In this document: positions 1 through 12,437 of the stretch, one piece after another
How positions within the stretch are numbered: the stretch's first letter is position 1
Layout: each line of letters starts with the position of its first letter
NCBI GenBank assembly: GCA_949130495.1
Contig: CASBWL010000042.1
Location: 1,030,001 to 1,094,000 of the forward strand
From: Sambucus nigra
Taxonomy: Eukaryota > Streptophyta > Magnoliopsida > Dipsacales > Adoxaceae
Direction of reading: 5' to 3'
DNA length: 64,000 nucleotides
Translations under genes and position numbers: made by a program
Notes under the pieces: model-generated
Seen by the model: only the letters and a program-made list of their open reading frames with translations
Database searches by the model: none
What the model was told of the DNA's origin: nothing

Positions 1-1345
1 GACTATATTGGGTTGTGAATCATCCAGTCTTCGACATCTATGCATAAGTGCATCGGCCTCTTATGAGTGCCAACTTTGTTTTTCACTAAGGCTGATTTGA
101 GCACTTGACCAATTTGATGTGTCCATTAGCCGTCGTGCACTATTGCGTAGTCTCGAATTGATTAAATTCACACCCGTACATTCCATTTCCATGTTTCAAA
201 TGGTTTTCTTACATCACTATGTGATTTTTTTTGTTATGTTCCTTTGTTTCCTTTTTTTCTTTTTGATCTTTCATTGTGGTGTAATTTTTAACAATAAAAT
301 TATTTTTTTGAGTTCATTCGAACGAGAACACCACCTCCTTCGAACGAGTTTGAAGACGCCCTCTCTGTTTTGCAGTGACCTACCTGTTAGAAGCTCATTC
401 GATAGTCATTCGAATGAGATTAAATTTTCGTTCGAACGGTCTCTCTTGTATTCAAAAGAGTTCTTAAGTTCGTTCCAACGACCTTCGTTTTCATTTGAAT
501 GAACTTAGAAATCTCGTTTTTGGATTTTAGGGTCTCACTTCAGCCGCTTTTACCCCATTTCACTTCTCTTTCACTCCTTTTTTTTCTTCTGTACGTTTGT
601 AGAACTATTTTCTCCCAAACTGATTCGCACCATCCTGCCCTTGCATCCTCTCATCTTTGTACGAAGTTTGGTCTCCATTTGTGCCAACTAGGGTTCTTTT
701 TTAAGATTCCCCTTCACCAAGGGTTTTCACTTTGAGTAATTACTCTGCTGGTTAGGGTTCCAATCGTCTTTGAGGTATTTTTTTCTATTTCCCTTTTTTT
801 TATTGACACACTTTCGTGTGCGTGTTCTTGTATTTCTGTATATATACACTGGTTTATGCTTCCAAATCTAAATTTTTTGCTCATATATCCCTGTTTTACA
901 ACACACACCCATATATTTGTCTCTTTCGATATTTTTTGGAACACCTTTTATTCATTTTTTATATCAAAACTAACAAAAATATTTTTTATTTTGCCCCTTT
1001 CATGTGTGGAATATCACCAATTTCTGTCCTTTTTTTAAAACTTATTTTTTCTGAAATGGTGCTATTTCAGTCGTGCTTTTCGTTCCCGTACCTTCAATCT
1101 TATATTTCTATTTATATTCTTGTTGATTCTTGGTTTGCTGGCTTTGGTTGGTCTCGGGGGTCGATTGGAATTCTTGTTGGAGATAGCTTCTTAGAGAGTT
1201 GTGTAGGTTTTAATATTCTAGTCGGGTTCCCATTTTTTCATTCCCTCTTCCCGTGTGTTGATTCTTATGGCTGGGGGTCGCAAATGCCGATCATCTCGCG
1301 ATGAGTCTCTTGCAGAGACTTCTACCCCTTGTGGGAGAGCCTCCT
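1..1345 (+). mobile_element. Decayed retroelement leader region
   Basis: I see no intact gene here. Positions 290-500 carry several TTCGAACGA-type palindromic motifs like those in the LTR-like repeats further on, so this is probably the end of an older related LTR. At 1268 a short reading frame begins (Met-Ala-Gly-Gly-Arg-Lys, 26 codons) and stops exactly where the LTR-like repeat at 1346 starts. It resembles the basic N-terminus of a gag-like protein cut off by that repeat. The assignment is inference from motif sharing and position. Confidence 0.35.
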
Positions 1346-2560
1346 TGTAAGGACACAAATTTCCAATTGAGTCTTATGTAATGTTGGCTCAATTTCGAAC
1401 AAAACAATTTGACTCATAGGATAGAGTGTGTAGTGTATCCATCGAAGCCTATGACGAGTTTGTTGAAGACGTAGATGCAAGTTTTGAAAAGCTTCATCAT
1501 TTTTCGGTTTCTTGTGCCTCGTTTATGCGTCATCAACATCACAATGTTCCAAGGTCTCCAAAAGGTATGAATGCAATTATGTATATTTAGGTCCTTGGAT
1601 ATTTTCAATTGAGTGTATTTTATTAAATATTTTTTATGACTTTATTTTTCCTAGAAAATATTTATTGAGAACTTTTCATAAAAGTTTTGGGCTTAAAAAT
1701 GAGTTTTATATTTTCTGTAAAGTCGTTCGAACGAATTTGGGATCTCGTTCGAACGAGATTCCCAGGTCATTCGAACGAGATTCCCAGGTCATTCGAACGA
1801 GACTTCTAACGACTTTAGCATTTCTCTCACTGACTTATCATTAGTAAATTCGTTCGAACGAAAAAGTCGTTCGAACGAGATTTGATGGAAACAATATTTG
1901 ATAGTTTTTCCCACTTTTTCCCACTACTTTTTGCCAGAATTAATTAAGTGCGAGAACCAACTTTTTTAATCTAACTTTTTCATCTTCTACAACCTCTACG
2001 AGATAGTTTTGAGAACTTAATTCCTCTATGAAAAAGTTCATGTTTGAGTGTTAGTTTTTTCAAGAAAATTATTCCTAAACACTTTTGTTTACACCTATAA
2101 TAGGTTAATTCCAAGTTCTTCATATATATATATATATATATATTGCTTAGCGTGTTTGGGACTGGTTTTACTTCCATTCCCATAAAGAAGACAGTTTGGG
2201 TTCGTCTCCACCCTAAAGGAGTTTGTTTGCGTGCTGCGGGATTCCCACTCGGAGAAAGGCTTCAGGTGCAGATTGACGGCTGTCCAAAAGATTCATTCGT
2301 GGATTCCAAGGTTCCAGTGGAGTTCGGGATTGTCGACTAGGCGGAGGTAGTTACAAGAAGACTCGTCAAGGATTAGACGGAGTCAAGTCGTGTGTAGTAA
2401 GTCATCTGTCTTGTAATCATAAAATCGTACTTAGTGGACTTAAGGCTAGGGGTCGTCCGAGGTTTTTCCCATTTGAATTTTCATCGTACATCGCGACGTA
2501 GTGGTTTGTGATTTATTTTATCTAGCTATATCACTTAGATGCATGCTTAAGACTAAAAGA
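1346..2560 (+). mobile_element. LTR-like repeat, copy A
   Basis: Begins TGTAAGGACAC and shares with the repeat at 4808 a near-identical stretch (TTTCCAATTGAGTCTTATGT, 1359 here and 4818 there), a central block of TCGTTCGAACGA palindromes, and a terminal GAGGTTTTTCCCA followed by a GT-rich tail (about 2459 here and 5764 there). That tail resembles many plant copia-type LTR ends. The two copies share order and motifs but have diverged strongly in between, so the pair is old. The right edge is approximate; no clear primer-binding site follows it. Confidence 0.45.
1722..1880. repeat. Cluster of TCGTTCGAACGA palindromes
   Basis: Six near-identical palindromic motifs centred on TTCGAA lie within about 160 bp. 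The best is an 18-bp perfect palindrome, ATCTCGTTCGAACGAGAT, at 1742-1759. Others are at 1722-1734, about 1770, about 1790, 1851-1861 and 1867-1880. Spacing is irregular, so this is neither a satellite nor a CRISPR array. Similar motifs recur at 310-490, 5090-5340 and 11330-11400. Confidence 0.8.
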
Positions 2561-4792
2561 TAAAATATGGTTTAAATCACAACTCATGCTTAATTTGGTG
2601 CTAAAATTAATTTGGGTAATATTTAATTAATTTATTTCAAGTCATTAATTTGAATTTGATAAAATTTGGTTTGGCCTATGTAGAAAAATGAATTAATCTT
2701 GTTAGGCAAATTTTAGGACTTGGATTGAATTAAGTTGTTTAAGTGAAAATTAATGTGTTGATTAATTTAATGTCACTTTTAGTTTAGTTTAATTTTGATT
2801 TTGAAGAAATTAAAATTTGAAGGTTGTTTATGTTTTAAATTTGAAATTTGTAGTTTTTGTGTTGAACCATCTTATTCCGCATTTAAAAGAAATTCATATC
2901 TAACATTTAAAAACGTTTTTTTTAAATTGGCGATCTATCGGTGTTTCACTCCTAAGCATGTCGTCCTACCTTTACGCCTCTCCGATGGGCGAGTCTTATA
3001 GAGTACAAGCATTTTGGTTGCTTTGGTTTTCATGTTCGGTCAGTCGTTAGAAGTGAGTTGTTACTTTGTCTGATTTTTCAAGGACTTCTCTTCCCGAGTG
3101 GTTTGAGGGACGTGGGTGGGATCCTCTCTTTTCCATGTATGATGTGATTCTTCCCGACCTTTTTCGAGAATTCTATCATCACATGGCAACACGCACAACT
3201 ACCATCCGCTCCACTGTTTGAGGTGTCCATTGTCATTACCTATGACACCATTGCCTCTCTGTTAGGCATTCCTCAGGCGCTTGATGCTACATTTCCTCAT
3301 CCTGAGGATGAGCGGATCCCCATACATGATATCTTTTCTATGCTTTTCCATACCTTCCATTCCGAGACTGTTACCCTCTATTATTTTGACCTCTTGCCTG
3401 ACTTCAGGATCCTTAATTGGATCACATGCGCTTATTTCATTCTCTATGCCAATTCTACATAGATTTCTAATGAGATTGTTTAGTTTATGCTTGCCATTAG
3501 CATACGGTCTATCATTGATCTTCCAACGACGATGTTCGATTTTATGGCCTACGTGCCAAATAGTGGGACATCATCCATTCGATTTGCCCATCCTTACAGG
3601 ATCTTAGTTACCCATCTTTGTCTCACTGCACAGGTACCTATTCTCCTTGATGAGGAGTAGATGAGCTCGTTGTCGACTATTGACGTGAACTCTGTTCGCC
3701 ACTCTAAGGGCTATCTCCTTACTTCTGCTTGTCAGTATCGCTAAACTGCCCCTTCCACCTCTTCTGCTTCTTCTTCTTCGGGTCCTACCTAGCCTCGGGA
3801 TCTTTATCTCCCTCTTCCTCTTATCTGGATGGGGATTCCTTATTAGTTCAGGAGTTGACCAGAAAGATTCAAAGCATGTCCTCACAACAGCTGGAGGATT
3901 GCCAGAGAATTGAGGCTGAGATGGTCGAGACCCGACGTCTTCAGGCCAGTTTACTTGCCTAGCTTTCCCGATAGAGTGAACAAAGGATGAGGATGGAGTC
4001 GTTGTTGATGGCTCATTTAGAGAAGATGCGTCGTTAGGAGCAGCGATGTGGGGTGAGCATCTGGAGCTGGACCGGAGCATAGTGATACAACTGATGATCT
4101 TCCGCCACCATTTGAGAGTTGATTTTGTACTGAGAGTTTATGTAGTTGGTTCTTGTATTTTGTTGTATTTTGAGAAGGATAGAGTTTGTATGTTTTTTTG
4201 GGACAAATATTGGTACTGTATTGGTCTTATTTGTCATTATCTCTTGTCGCAGTTGGATTTTATGCTACTCTGTATCATCTTGCTTTATTATATAGTGATT
4301 CAGTTTCATATCCTCTCTCTTTATACGTGTTGATTACCACCTTTTATATATCCTGACTTGTTGATATATGCTTATGTTATCTCTTATATTGATAATCTTA
4401 TTCACCGTGTCACATGCTCCTCTCATTTATTTATATGACAGTGTGATCGCCTTATAATGTCTATCCATATATGTGACGTTATTTTCAGAATATTTTATTC
4501 TTTATCCATTTGTCTTTTTCGGACAAAAAAGGGGAGAGGGTTTTGGACGTAGGAGGAGTTATTATCTTCCATTTTAACTCTTTATTCTCCCATACGTGAC
4601 GGGTATTTGTTGTTTTGTGTGTGTAGGTTTCCGCCTTCATGATTGCATCATAAGCTACACAACGGAACATCGATTGTTCAGTAGTTTTTAGGTTGTCGGT
4701 GTCCATTTTTTTTGGGTTTTGGGATGGGCATAGGTGGCTTGACGGCCTGGCTTATCATTTTTCATTACATCTCATGTTTTATATCGAAATAG
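2561..4792 (+). mobile_element. Internal region of old LTR-type element
   Basis: Lies between the two LTR-like repeats. The first 500 bp is AT-rich with no coding signal; a gag-like pseudogene follows (3079-3657). From 3660 to about 4080 the sequence keeps a decayed coding look (serine-rich, then an acidic/glutamine-rich heptad-like stretch). 4100-4790 has no recognisable content. No reverse transcriptase, integrase or RNase H was seen, so the element is non-autonomous or deleted. Confidence 0.4.
3079..3657 (+). pseudogene. Gag-like 'putative plant transposon protein' pseudogene
   Basis: The conceptual translation matches the pattern I associate with the plant transposon-protein domain (Transposase_32, gag-like, found in large non-autonomous LTR elements). 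An N-terminal part reads E-G-R-G-W-D-P-L then L-F-R-E-F-Y-H-H. The core reads ITYDTIASLLGIPQALD. The C-terminal part has a hydrophobic helix, then FAHPYRILVTHLCL and a closing PILLDEE at a stop (3658-3660). The reading shifts by one base near 3220, and in-frame stops occur at about 3461 and 3481. The family name is from memory of its consensus; the broken state is directly visible. Confidence 0.5.
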
Positions 4793-4805
4793 CTAAAGGG
4801 AGAGA
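4793..4805 (+). other. Polypurine tract
   Basis: CTAAAGGGAGAGA lies immediately 5' of the LTR-like repeat at 4808. This is where reverse transcription would prime plus-strand synthesis, and it supports reading the element on the plus strand with copy B as the 3' LTR. The equivalent place before copy A (GTGGGAGAG at 1331-1339) is also purine-rich. Confidence 0.5.
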
Positions 4806-4807
4806 TT

Positions 4808-5850
4808 TATAAGGAAAAATTTCCAATTGAGTCTTATGTATGTATTGGCTTATTCCGTTTGTCAAAACATGTAGGTTTAGATGAGTGTCATATATCTGTT
4901 ACTCAAGCCTATGAATCGAGACACGCAAGTGAGTACATTTGGTGCTACATGATTGGACGCGCTGCATGTTTCTCGAGATCGAAGGTAAATGACATTTTAT
5001 GGTCAAAATAATCATAAATGTATCTGGACTTAATTTTCTGAGGCTTTTTATCATTTTAAAATGTTCCTGAAAAACTTACTTTTGTTCAGTCATTCTAATG
5101 AGAAGGCATTCTTGTTCGAGCGAGGGTTCCAACGAGATGGCATTCTCATTCAAACATGTTTCAAACGACTTTCAAACGACTTTCAAACGAGTGATTTCTA
5201 TTTACTTTTTATCCTCATGTTTGAAGCTCGTTAGAAGGTTATTCGAACGAAACTCATCATTTGTTCGAACGAACTTTGACCTTGCTCCAATAAGGTATGA
5301 AAAGTCGTTCGAACGAACCTGTATTCTCGTTCTAATGAACTCATGAATTTCAAGAAAATGGTTTTGACTTTTTCCTGATTCAAACACTTGTTAAAACTTA
5401 GGTTTTCATTCATAATTCATTAGGATCTTTTGTATAAAAATGTTTTTAAGCCTTTAAAAACACTTTTTTAACCTTAATCCAAATACCTTATTGATTATCT
5501 TGATTATCGTTTAAGATCAAACCCAAAATATTACATTCTATAGTTTCTAGTATGGTGGATTCCACACAAGTGGGTGACGGTTGAGGCTATCGGAGGAGCT
5601 CGAGGCATGGAGTTACTGTAAGGTTGACACTGGACTGCACAGTTGCTATGAATGAAGGTTTGAGGCATTCATTCGCATAGGGTTGAGGAGTCAAGTGTTA
5701 TAAGTCTTTTGACTCTTTGATAAAACCTTCTTTATAGTGATTTTCGTCTTGGCCTGGCCGTTTGAGGTTTTTCCCAGTTGGATTTTCCTTGTACATCTCC
5801 GTCTCGTGTGTGATTGTGCTTATTGTTAATTAACTGATTTATCTTGCATT
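4808..5850 (+). mobile_element. LTR-like repeat, copy B
   Basis: Counterpart of copy A. It begins TATAAGGAAAA (the expected terminal TG is TA), shares the 20-bp stretch at 4818, has TTCGAACGA motifs at about 5230-5340, and ends with GAGGTTTTTCCCAGTTGG plus a GT-rich tail. Directly preceded by a polypurine tract. The right edge is uncertain and no target duplication could be assigned. Confidence 0.45.
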
Positions 5851-6824
5851 AAAACTTAGTAATTAAGGTAAACAAGATTAAAATTGGTAATAATATGGTA
5901 TGAATGTTTACAAAGGCTTAGACTAAATTTGGAAAATCCTATTATCACTTAATTTATTTTATTCGTAAGTGGAAAATCGAACTTTCAATTTTCATCAGAC
6001 TCGCTTCATGCATCCCAATCATCATAAGCTTCTTCATCAATTGGGGGTTGGATTTCATGGTGTTATGCACCATAGGGTGAAGTTGTGATTCTAATTGGAA
6101 GTCGGTGGGGGTTGGAGGTCTTAAGAAAGGGTTTTTATGCCTAGGGTTTAAAACGGATATGAGATATGCAACAATTAGGGGTTGCAATGGTGAATAAGTC
6201 TTTAGTGGCCATCTGTATATGATGGTGACAATCAAAACTATTTGAAATAGGTCCTTATTGGACATTAATTGGGTGGTAGCATTTGGTTGAATTGCCACAG
6301 ACCACTTGGCACGTTCATTGCATCAACGACTTCGACCTTGTGGAGTGGTGTCTAGCCTATGCAATAAATCTTTATCCGATTCATCCATTTGAATCTTCTT
6401 CCATAGATCCATCAATACTGATGCAAAGGGGGATATCCCCCACCATCCACAGACACCAAGGAGCTCACCTCATTTTGATACAAATTCGATGCAATCACCA
6501 AAAATTGGATCTATAGAAGACAATAACACAAACACAAATTTGAAAACTATATCACTAAGCCAAATATTCTATCTTCTCAGTAGGGAATGATTACATTTAT
6601 TGACCTACGAGATGGTTCCAAAAGATTTAGCTATCCATTAATTATCATGATTGACAACTCTAATGGTACCTTCTAGAATCTCTTATCCTAACTATAATAT
6701 CTAAACACTACAATAGGATAAGTGTGACAAAAGACAAAAGAACGAAAAAAGGGAAAATGCAAATATACTCCATCTTTTATTATTTACATCAATAATTTTC
6801 TTATTTGATTTTTATATGGATCAA
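5851..6824. other. Intergenic, nothing recognised
   Basis: AT-rich sequence. A 114-codon open frame on the minus strand (6298-5954) has no motif, no plausible promoter or splice context and an unusual composition, so it is not called as a gene. Confidence 0.5.
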
Positions 6825-6994
6825 ATACCAAAAAGTCCCTCAAACATTTTTTAATACACATTTAGTTCAAGTCTCCAAAAAGTTCTTTACTGGCGCGAAC
6901 CTTTACAAGTAAGAGAATAATGGACTTTTTGGTATAAAATAAAAGGCTTGAACTAAACATGTATTAAAAAATGTTCGAGGGACTATTTGGTATA
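6825..6994. mobile_element. Foldback (MITE-like) element 1
   Basis: Two inverted arms of about 49 bp (6825-6873 and 6946-6994) differ at about five positions and enclose 72 bp. The arms contain the motif AGTCCCTCAAACATTTTTTA, seen inverted at the other end as TAAAAAATGTTCGAGGGACT. No open frame. The loop contains ACTGGCGCGAACC, a weak echo of the core shared by three other foldbacks in the window. Confidence 0.8.
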
Positions 6995-7857
6995 TGCCTA
7001 TTTTTATATTAGCTTTTAAACATTAGTATATGGTTGTTCAAGTTTAGAAGGAATACAAAGAATTTTGGTGCATTTAATGAATCGATGATATGTTTGTTTA
7101 TGATAAACCAAATAATATAAACTAGAGTTCCTTCCCCCCAAAAAAAACTAACAAGAAAAAGATAAAATATTATTAAATAATGAACTTGGCTTTGTCCATT
7201 ATCAAATAGTTCCCAAATAGCACATAGAATACCGTTTATGGTGTATTTTCCCATCATTTGCCACCATAGATCATAAAAATGGAGCATTCGATTTAAAATA
7301 ATTAGCAATGGGTAGAGAGGCCACATATCACAAGATATTATATACTATGGTGTAAGATTTGAATTTTTCGATGTGAAGTTTTATATTATTAACAACCTCC
7401 CTTATATGTGGCATAACTTACTAAATACATTGACAATTTTTATCTAGCGCTAAGGCGTATTGGAGTCTTGAGCTCTTGAGATAGCTTGTCGTGATACTAT
7501 GTCACATCCAATGCAAATCAACTAGATCATATTATCATATATACTTCGGTAAAAGACTTTGATGTCCTGATTTGGAATTTATATGCTCAAACGCGTGCCT
7601 TATTTATGGTACGATTTGAGATAAACATAGTGCAAATTATATGAGACGATATAAAGTATTTGGAAAAGTAATGACGGGTGGAAAGGTTCACAGTGTTGTA
7701 TATTGCGGTATAAGGCTTTTATTTCAGAATGCAGGATTTTATATTCTTGACACTAGCAATGTCTTTTGGGGATGATGCCATGTTACTTCAATTGTTGTTT
7801 GCAACTGCATTTAATGGATCGCATTAGTCCTCATTATCAATTAGGACTTATAGTTTA
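6995..7857. other. Intergenic, nothing recognised
   Basis: AT-rich. The minus-strand open frame at 7326-7009 overlaps one arm of the foldback and encodes only a low-complexity hydrophobic peptide. No gene supported. Confidence 0.5.
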
Positions 7858-8283
7858 TGTAATACCCCAATATTTTGAGAATACAATCAATTGATTTAAT
7901 TAATTAGTAATAACTTAATTATATTAAATGGGAGCATAAAACTTTTTTGTGGGCCATTTTTTTAGAATTAAATTCATGTGATGAATTAATGGAAGTAAAA
8001 TTAAATTATGATTATTCTTACGATTTGGTTCAATTAACTCATAGATGTGAAGTGGAAATTGTAATGCTAATTTCAGTTATTAATTCATCCTAATGAATGT
8101 AATTAGTTATATAAGTTGTGTACTCATTTGAATTAATGTGATCTTTTCATTTGTATTATTAAGATGAATGGGCCGAAGGAATCTTTTATTTGATAAAAAA
8201 GGGAAGGGACATCAAGCTTAGAGGTAGGGTTTCCTTTATATCCCATCTTTTTTTCTTTGCGACACATTTTCAGCTTATGATAG
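7858..8283 (+). mobile_element. LTR 5'-end-like fragment
   Basis: Starts TGTAATACCCCAATATTTTG, the kind of start common in Ty3/gypsy LTRs. A related start, inverted, is at 12437 (TGTAATACCCCCTATATTTT on the minus strand). No matching second LTR or coding part was found, so it is treated as a truncated or solo LTR remnant. Confidence 0.35.
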
Positions 8284-8421
8284 AAATTTGATGTTTTTGA
8301 GACATCAAACTTTTTGATATCTTGAATTCTGATTGATTAATGTCACTGGTGCGGACCCATTTTCATAAATAATATGAATTTCCACTTTCAAATAATTTAA
8401 TATCTCAAAAACATCAAATTT
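8284..8421. mobile_element. Foldback element 2, core-sharing
   Basis: Inverted arms 8284-8320 and 8386-8421. Each arm contains a smaller hairpin-forming unit (TTTGATGT...ACATCAAA). The centre (8344-8370) holds CTGGTGCGGACCCATTTTC followed by ATAAAT. Same family as 18156-18317: arms and core both match. No coding capacity. Confidence 0.8.
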
Positions 8422-9111
8422 TTTTCTTTGAACTTATATGTGCACTGAGTCTTAGCCGTGGGTTTCATGTATGGGTTTCATATTGAATATGGTTATTGTT
8501 TTAGCTGGTAACCAATCATTGCAGCGCTAGGATAGATAATAGTGGAGAGGACCCCTGTGAACAAAAGAAATAATAAAAGGGAAATGCTATGTGTCCCAAA
8601 CAACTCCCCCAAATCGTCCCTTAAACAACACAAATGAATTATTTAGCAAGATTAAACACTTGCCTCGAAGTTGTAGAGGTTGAATCATCCTCGAGATCGC
8701 GTTTGGGCCAGAAATCTCCAAGTTTTTCCTCTCTCTCTTCTTTTCTTTCTCCTTTCCTTCTTTCTTTCTCTTTCTCTTAAGTGAGAATGGCTTGATCCGT
8801 AAGCCTCTTAAACCTTTAAAACACAAATCCCAGTTTTAAATGTTAATACACACTTTAAATGACTCGTTTACTCCAATTCGAGTCAAACAAACTTAAAATA
8901 TTCCGAAACCGAAATAAAACCCAATGACATTCTTTTTTACTATCTCGACCCATCCGGAATCAATGGCGCATTCAGAATTATCATTCGGAATACTTTATAA
9001 CGTCCTCAATTTCTAGATTTCAATTTCCAAAATTTAAAATTCTTCAATTTAAATAAATTTTAATTTTCCCAAAAATTAAATTTCTCGGTCCCAAAGTCAT
9101 GGGTTGTTACA
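8422..9111 (-). mobile_element. LTR-like fragment, minus strand
   Basis: Read on the minus strand the sequence starts at 9111 with TGTAACAACCCATGACTTTG, a typical gypsy LTR beginning. The left end is unclear, perhaps near 8590. No partner LTR or internal region is present. A pyrimidine-rich CT tract at 8729-8778 lies within it. Confidence 0.35.
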
Positions 9112-9459
9112 TATACAAGAATTAATGGATTGAAATTCGCAATGTCCAATGCAACTGCAAGTCTAATCCATCGTCGGTCCTACTATCCCTGTCTTTAAGA
9201 TTACCCTAGGGAAAAACATTTATAATTTGGGTCAGAGCCCGAGGTGTGCAAGGATTCTTCACCAGTAAATATGCAATTTGTTACTAACTTATACTTCATG
9301 TCTCCTCATCGACGCTCACATGTAATGAGTACCTGACCTCTTATCTAGAAGCAGTCCTACTCGTATCCTCAATCAAATGACAATAGTAACTTCCATTATT
9401 TAATCAGTCATGTAAGGAATAATCCATTCAACTATGCAATAACTAAAAGTGGGTACTCA

Positions 9460-9880
9460 TGTCTGACACCCCAAATCCCCGATTAGATTTCATAATATAA
9501 ATTTCACAATTTACATAAACTAGGGGCATATTCTTACATCATCATATTCTGTAACCCTTGCCTATTTCTTTAGATCATTTAATGCTTAAATTCATATTCC
9601 CTGTCGTCTACCCAGTTAGACTATACTTTTCATTCTCTTACATTACCAAATTATTATTCTCATTAATAATTGGCTTCTCTATTACTCATTCTTTTAATGT
9701 TTGTCTGCTTTCTTAGACTATCCAATTATTCTTACTAATAATTATCTCCCACATTATTCATTAGGACTCATCTTCGTCCTTAATTATCCACATCATTTTA
9801 TTAGCCCAACTTTATCATCATTAAGCATTGTCTACATCTTTAGACTAAAAGGGCACCTTCCCATATAAGGCACACCACAA

Positions 9881-9919
<39 letters not shown>

Positions 9920-12437
9920 CACCCGAAGGCATCTACCGTTGGTTTCTTGTTTCTTGCTCTATTGACAAGTTCGGAGGAATGACTTATCCTAAGCGGGCAT
10001 CACAAAACACACACAAGTTGGAGAGCTCCCTACGCAGGACACCTAAACACGGCCCATACCCAGCGGTGACATAGTAAGGGTCAGCGCTAACACCTACCTC
10101 TCGTAGGTGGTGCCTCCACGTAGTACCTATATGACCTACACATCGTTAAGTCCACGTGTGCCGATGTGTGGTACCTTGTCCGAACGCGCGAACCCCGAGA
10201 CGATAAGGCGGTCCACGAACATGGGTATGTCCACACAAATACATACTAATACATATTATCATCCAACATGTATAAGTAGTCACTTTATAACTACTTTAAT
10301 CCCAAGGAAATCTAAATTCATAAAAAATGTCGCCTTCTTGGCTTAACTATAACATTTTAGTCAATTATTCCATATCTCATTTTAAACAGTTATCTTACGA
10401 CTACTATCCGATTAAATATTAAGTCTCATACATTGCCCGTTTTGACCTAAAACTTACATTTACTTCATTATTTATTTCTCTTTAAATACATAGGCATAGT
10501 TATTCCCAAGCTAACCTTGCCAACACGATTATAGGTATAGTTATCCCCAACTACCTTTGCCCATATATTTAAAGCTTTAATCATTCTGTATTATTAATAA
10601 TTATTCTCTCCTTGACGCCCTTTTCAGTAAGGTTTATACGTACATATATAAGGAGTCAACTAACGTGGAAAAGGGTTATATGTACATATATAAGGTATCC
10701 TCTAATATGGTAAGGTAGTATCACCCACCTACAACACCCAGAATCAATCACCCGATCCATATCTTCACCCTTCATAATTTATTACACAAATTCCCACTAT
10801 TAGGCCAAACAACCATTAATAAATTCGATGCTTAATAATTTATTATATATATAATAAATTAAATCGGCTACCCCGTGCCTAACTCCTATTGTACTCTGCC
10901 TAAAAATATTCGAGTCGCAACTCCGACTCTTAATTCCGTAAATATTAACTTACATTAATACTTTTATTCAAGATACTAAGCACATCTCAATCCAGCCTAT
11001 ATCCTAATTTCATTCAAAATTTCCATTTGAATCCGTTCATATATTTTCGAGTGTTCTTCATCCTAAACACTCTAATTCCATACCCCAAATTCATTCCCAT
11101 CCAATTCCAAGGTAAAAATAATGCTCCTTAATATTTTTTCGAGTCCTAGACTCATCCACGGACATCACTAAGTAATCCAAATTTGATTTCTCACAAAGGA
11201 TTTCGGTTTCAGACACCCTTTAGTAATAAAATCATAACTAATTCAAAACAATATAAAAAAAATACGAAACTAGCGGCCACGCGTTTATAATGAAAAGATT
11301 TATCTCCATGTCTAAAGTCATGGTCGTTTGAATGAGATAACAATTTTGCTCGAACGAGATACTAATCTCGTTTGAACGACATTCAGTGTCGTTCGAACGA
11401 CCTTCTTCGTTTTCTAGCCCCTCATCCTTCTCCTGCTGTTTCCACTATTGACGACCTTCCTCAAGCGTTTTACTACCCAGAATTAAGCTTTTATAGCCCA
11501 GGTTCATATATAACCGTCCCAACCAAAATTCTCTCAAATAAATAAATTCAAATATATAGATTCACCCTTAGTCACCATTGATTTTATTATCCCCTAAAAA
11601 ATATCTAAGTGGATTTTCACGATTTCTCCTTATTATACTCCATTAACCTTCAGATTGGTTGAACGATTTCTACAACATGTCTCCCAAATAATTTTCCAAT
11701 TTAAGTCACATGTATACATATTCGAGATAAAGAATTATGGATCTATGCAGGGATCATTAATTAGTCATAAAATTTTACACTAATTTAAGGATCTCTAATT
11801 GTGCAGTCTCAAAATATGATTCAACTTTAAATCTAAGCATGGAGTTAACATTTCTATGAGAATAACACTAATTGAATAAGTATGACAAGAGAATCCTTGC
11901 CTGAGATTGTGTAGAGAAGCCTTTTTTCCTCCTCCTAGGGTGTTCTTCCTCCTCTTAGGCCATTGTTCCTCTCTCTCTTAAAGTGGGACTGCTAGGGTTA
12001 GGTTATGATTAGTAGTGGGGAGTTATTTCTCTTCTTACTAATCTTATATTTTACCCAATTCTCGAGTTGGGCTTTTGACCCCAACTTTGGACCCCTAAAT
12101 GAGCCCAAATACATAATCTAATTATCCCGATAACTACCCAACTCATATAAATACCCCGGACCATTCCTAAGGGCTAAAATGCCCAAACGAGCCTGTAATG
12201 CTTCTCAAAGTGTGTTCCAAAATAATTTTATCCTAAAAATATATTTAATTGTGACATGACACACCCCAATATTAAAAAAAATCCCTTTTGATTTATTCCC
12301 AAATCATTAAAGTCAAATTCTAAAATTTATAAATAATACTGAGTCTAATTACCCGCAATCCCAGATTAACTAATTTCACCGAATTAATTTAATCCTTATT
12401 AAATTATATTTTATTCCAAAATATAGGGGGTATTACA
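9460..12437 (-). mobile_element. Probable long gypsy-type LTR (solo or truncated)
   Basis: On the minus strand the segment begins TGTAATACCCCC at 12437 and ends near 9460 with GGGGTGTCAGACA, ends of the style found in the multi-kb LTRs of plant chromoviruses (Tekay/Del-like). Inside are a GC-richer block at 9915-10230, direct repeats around 10490-10712 (for example TACATATATAAGG twice) and four TTCGAACGA-type palindromes at 11330-11400. No open frame of note. Flanking 5-mers do not match, so the boundaries are tentative. Confidence 0.35.
9881..9915. repeat. (TG)n(TA)n microsatellite
   Basis: Alternating purine-pyrimidine tract, TGTGTGTG followed by about 13 TA units. Confidence 0.9.

Noticed and set aside
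1722..1880. CRISPR-like array of short palindromes
   Set aside because: Spacing is irregular, units are imperfect, there are no spacers of uniform length, and the context is plant retroelement DNA.
9460..12437. Complete gypsy element with target duplication
   Set aside because: Flanking 5-mers differ, no second LTR and no internal coding sequence, so only an LTR-like remnant is listed.
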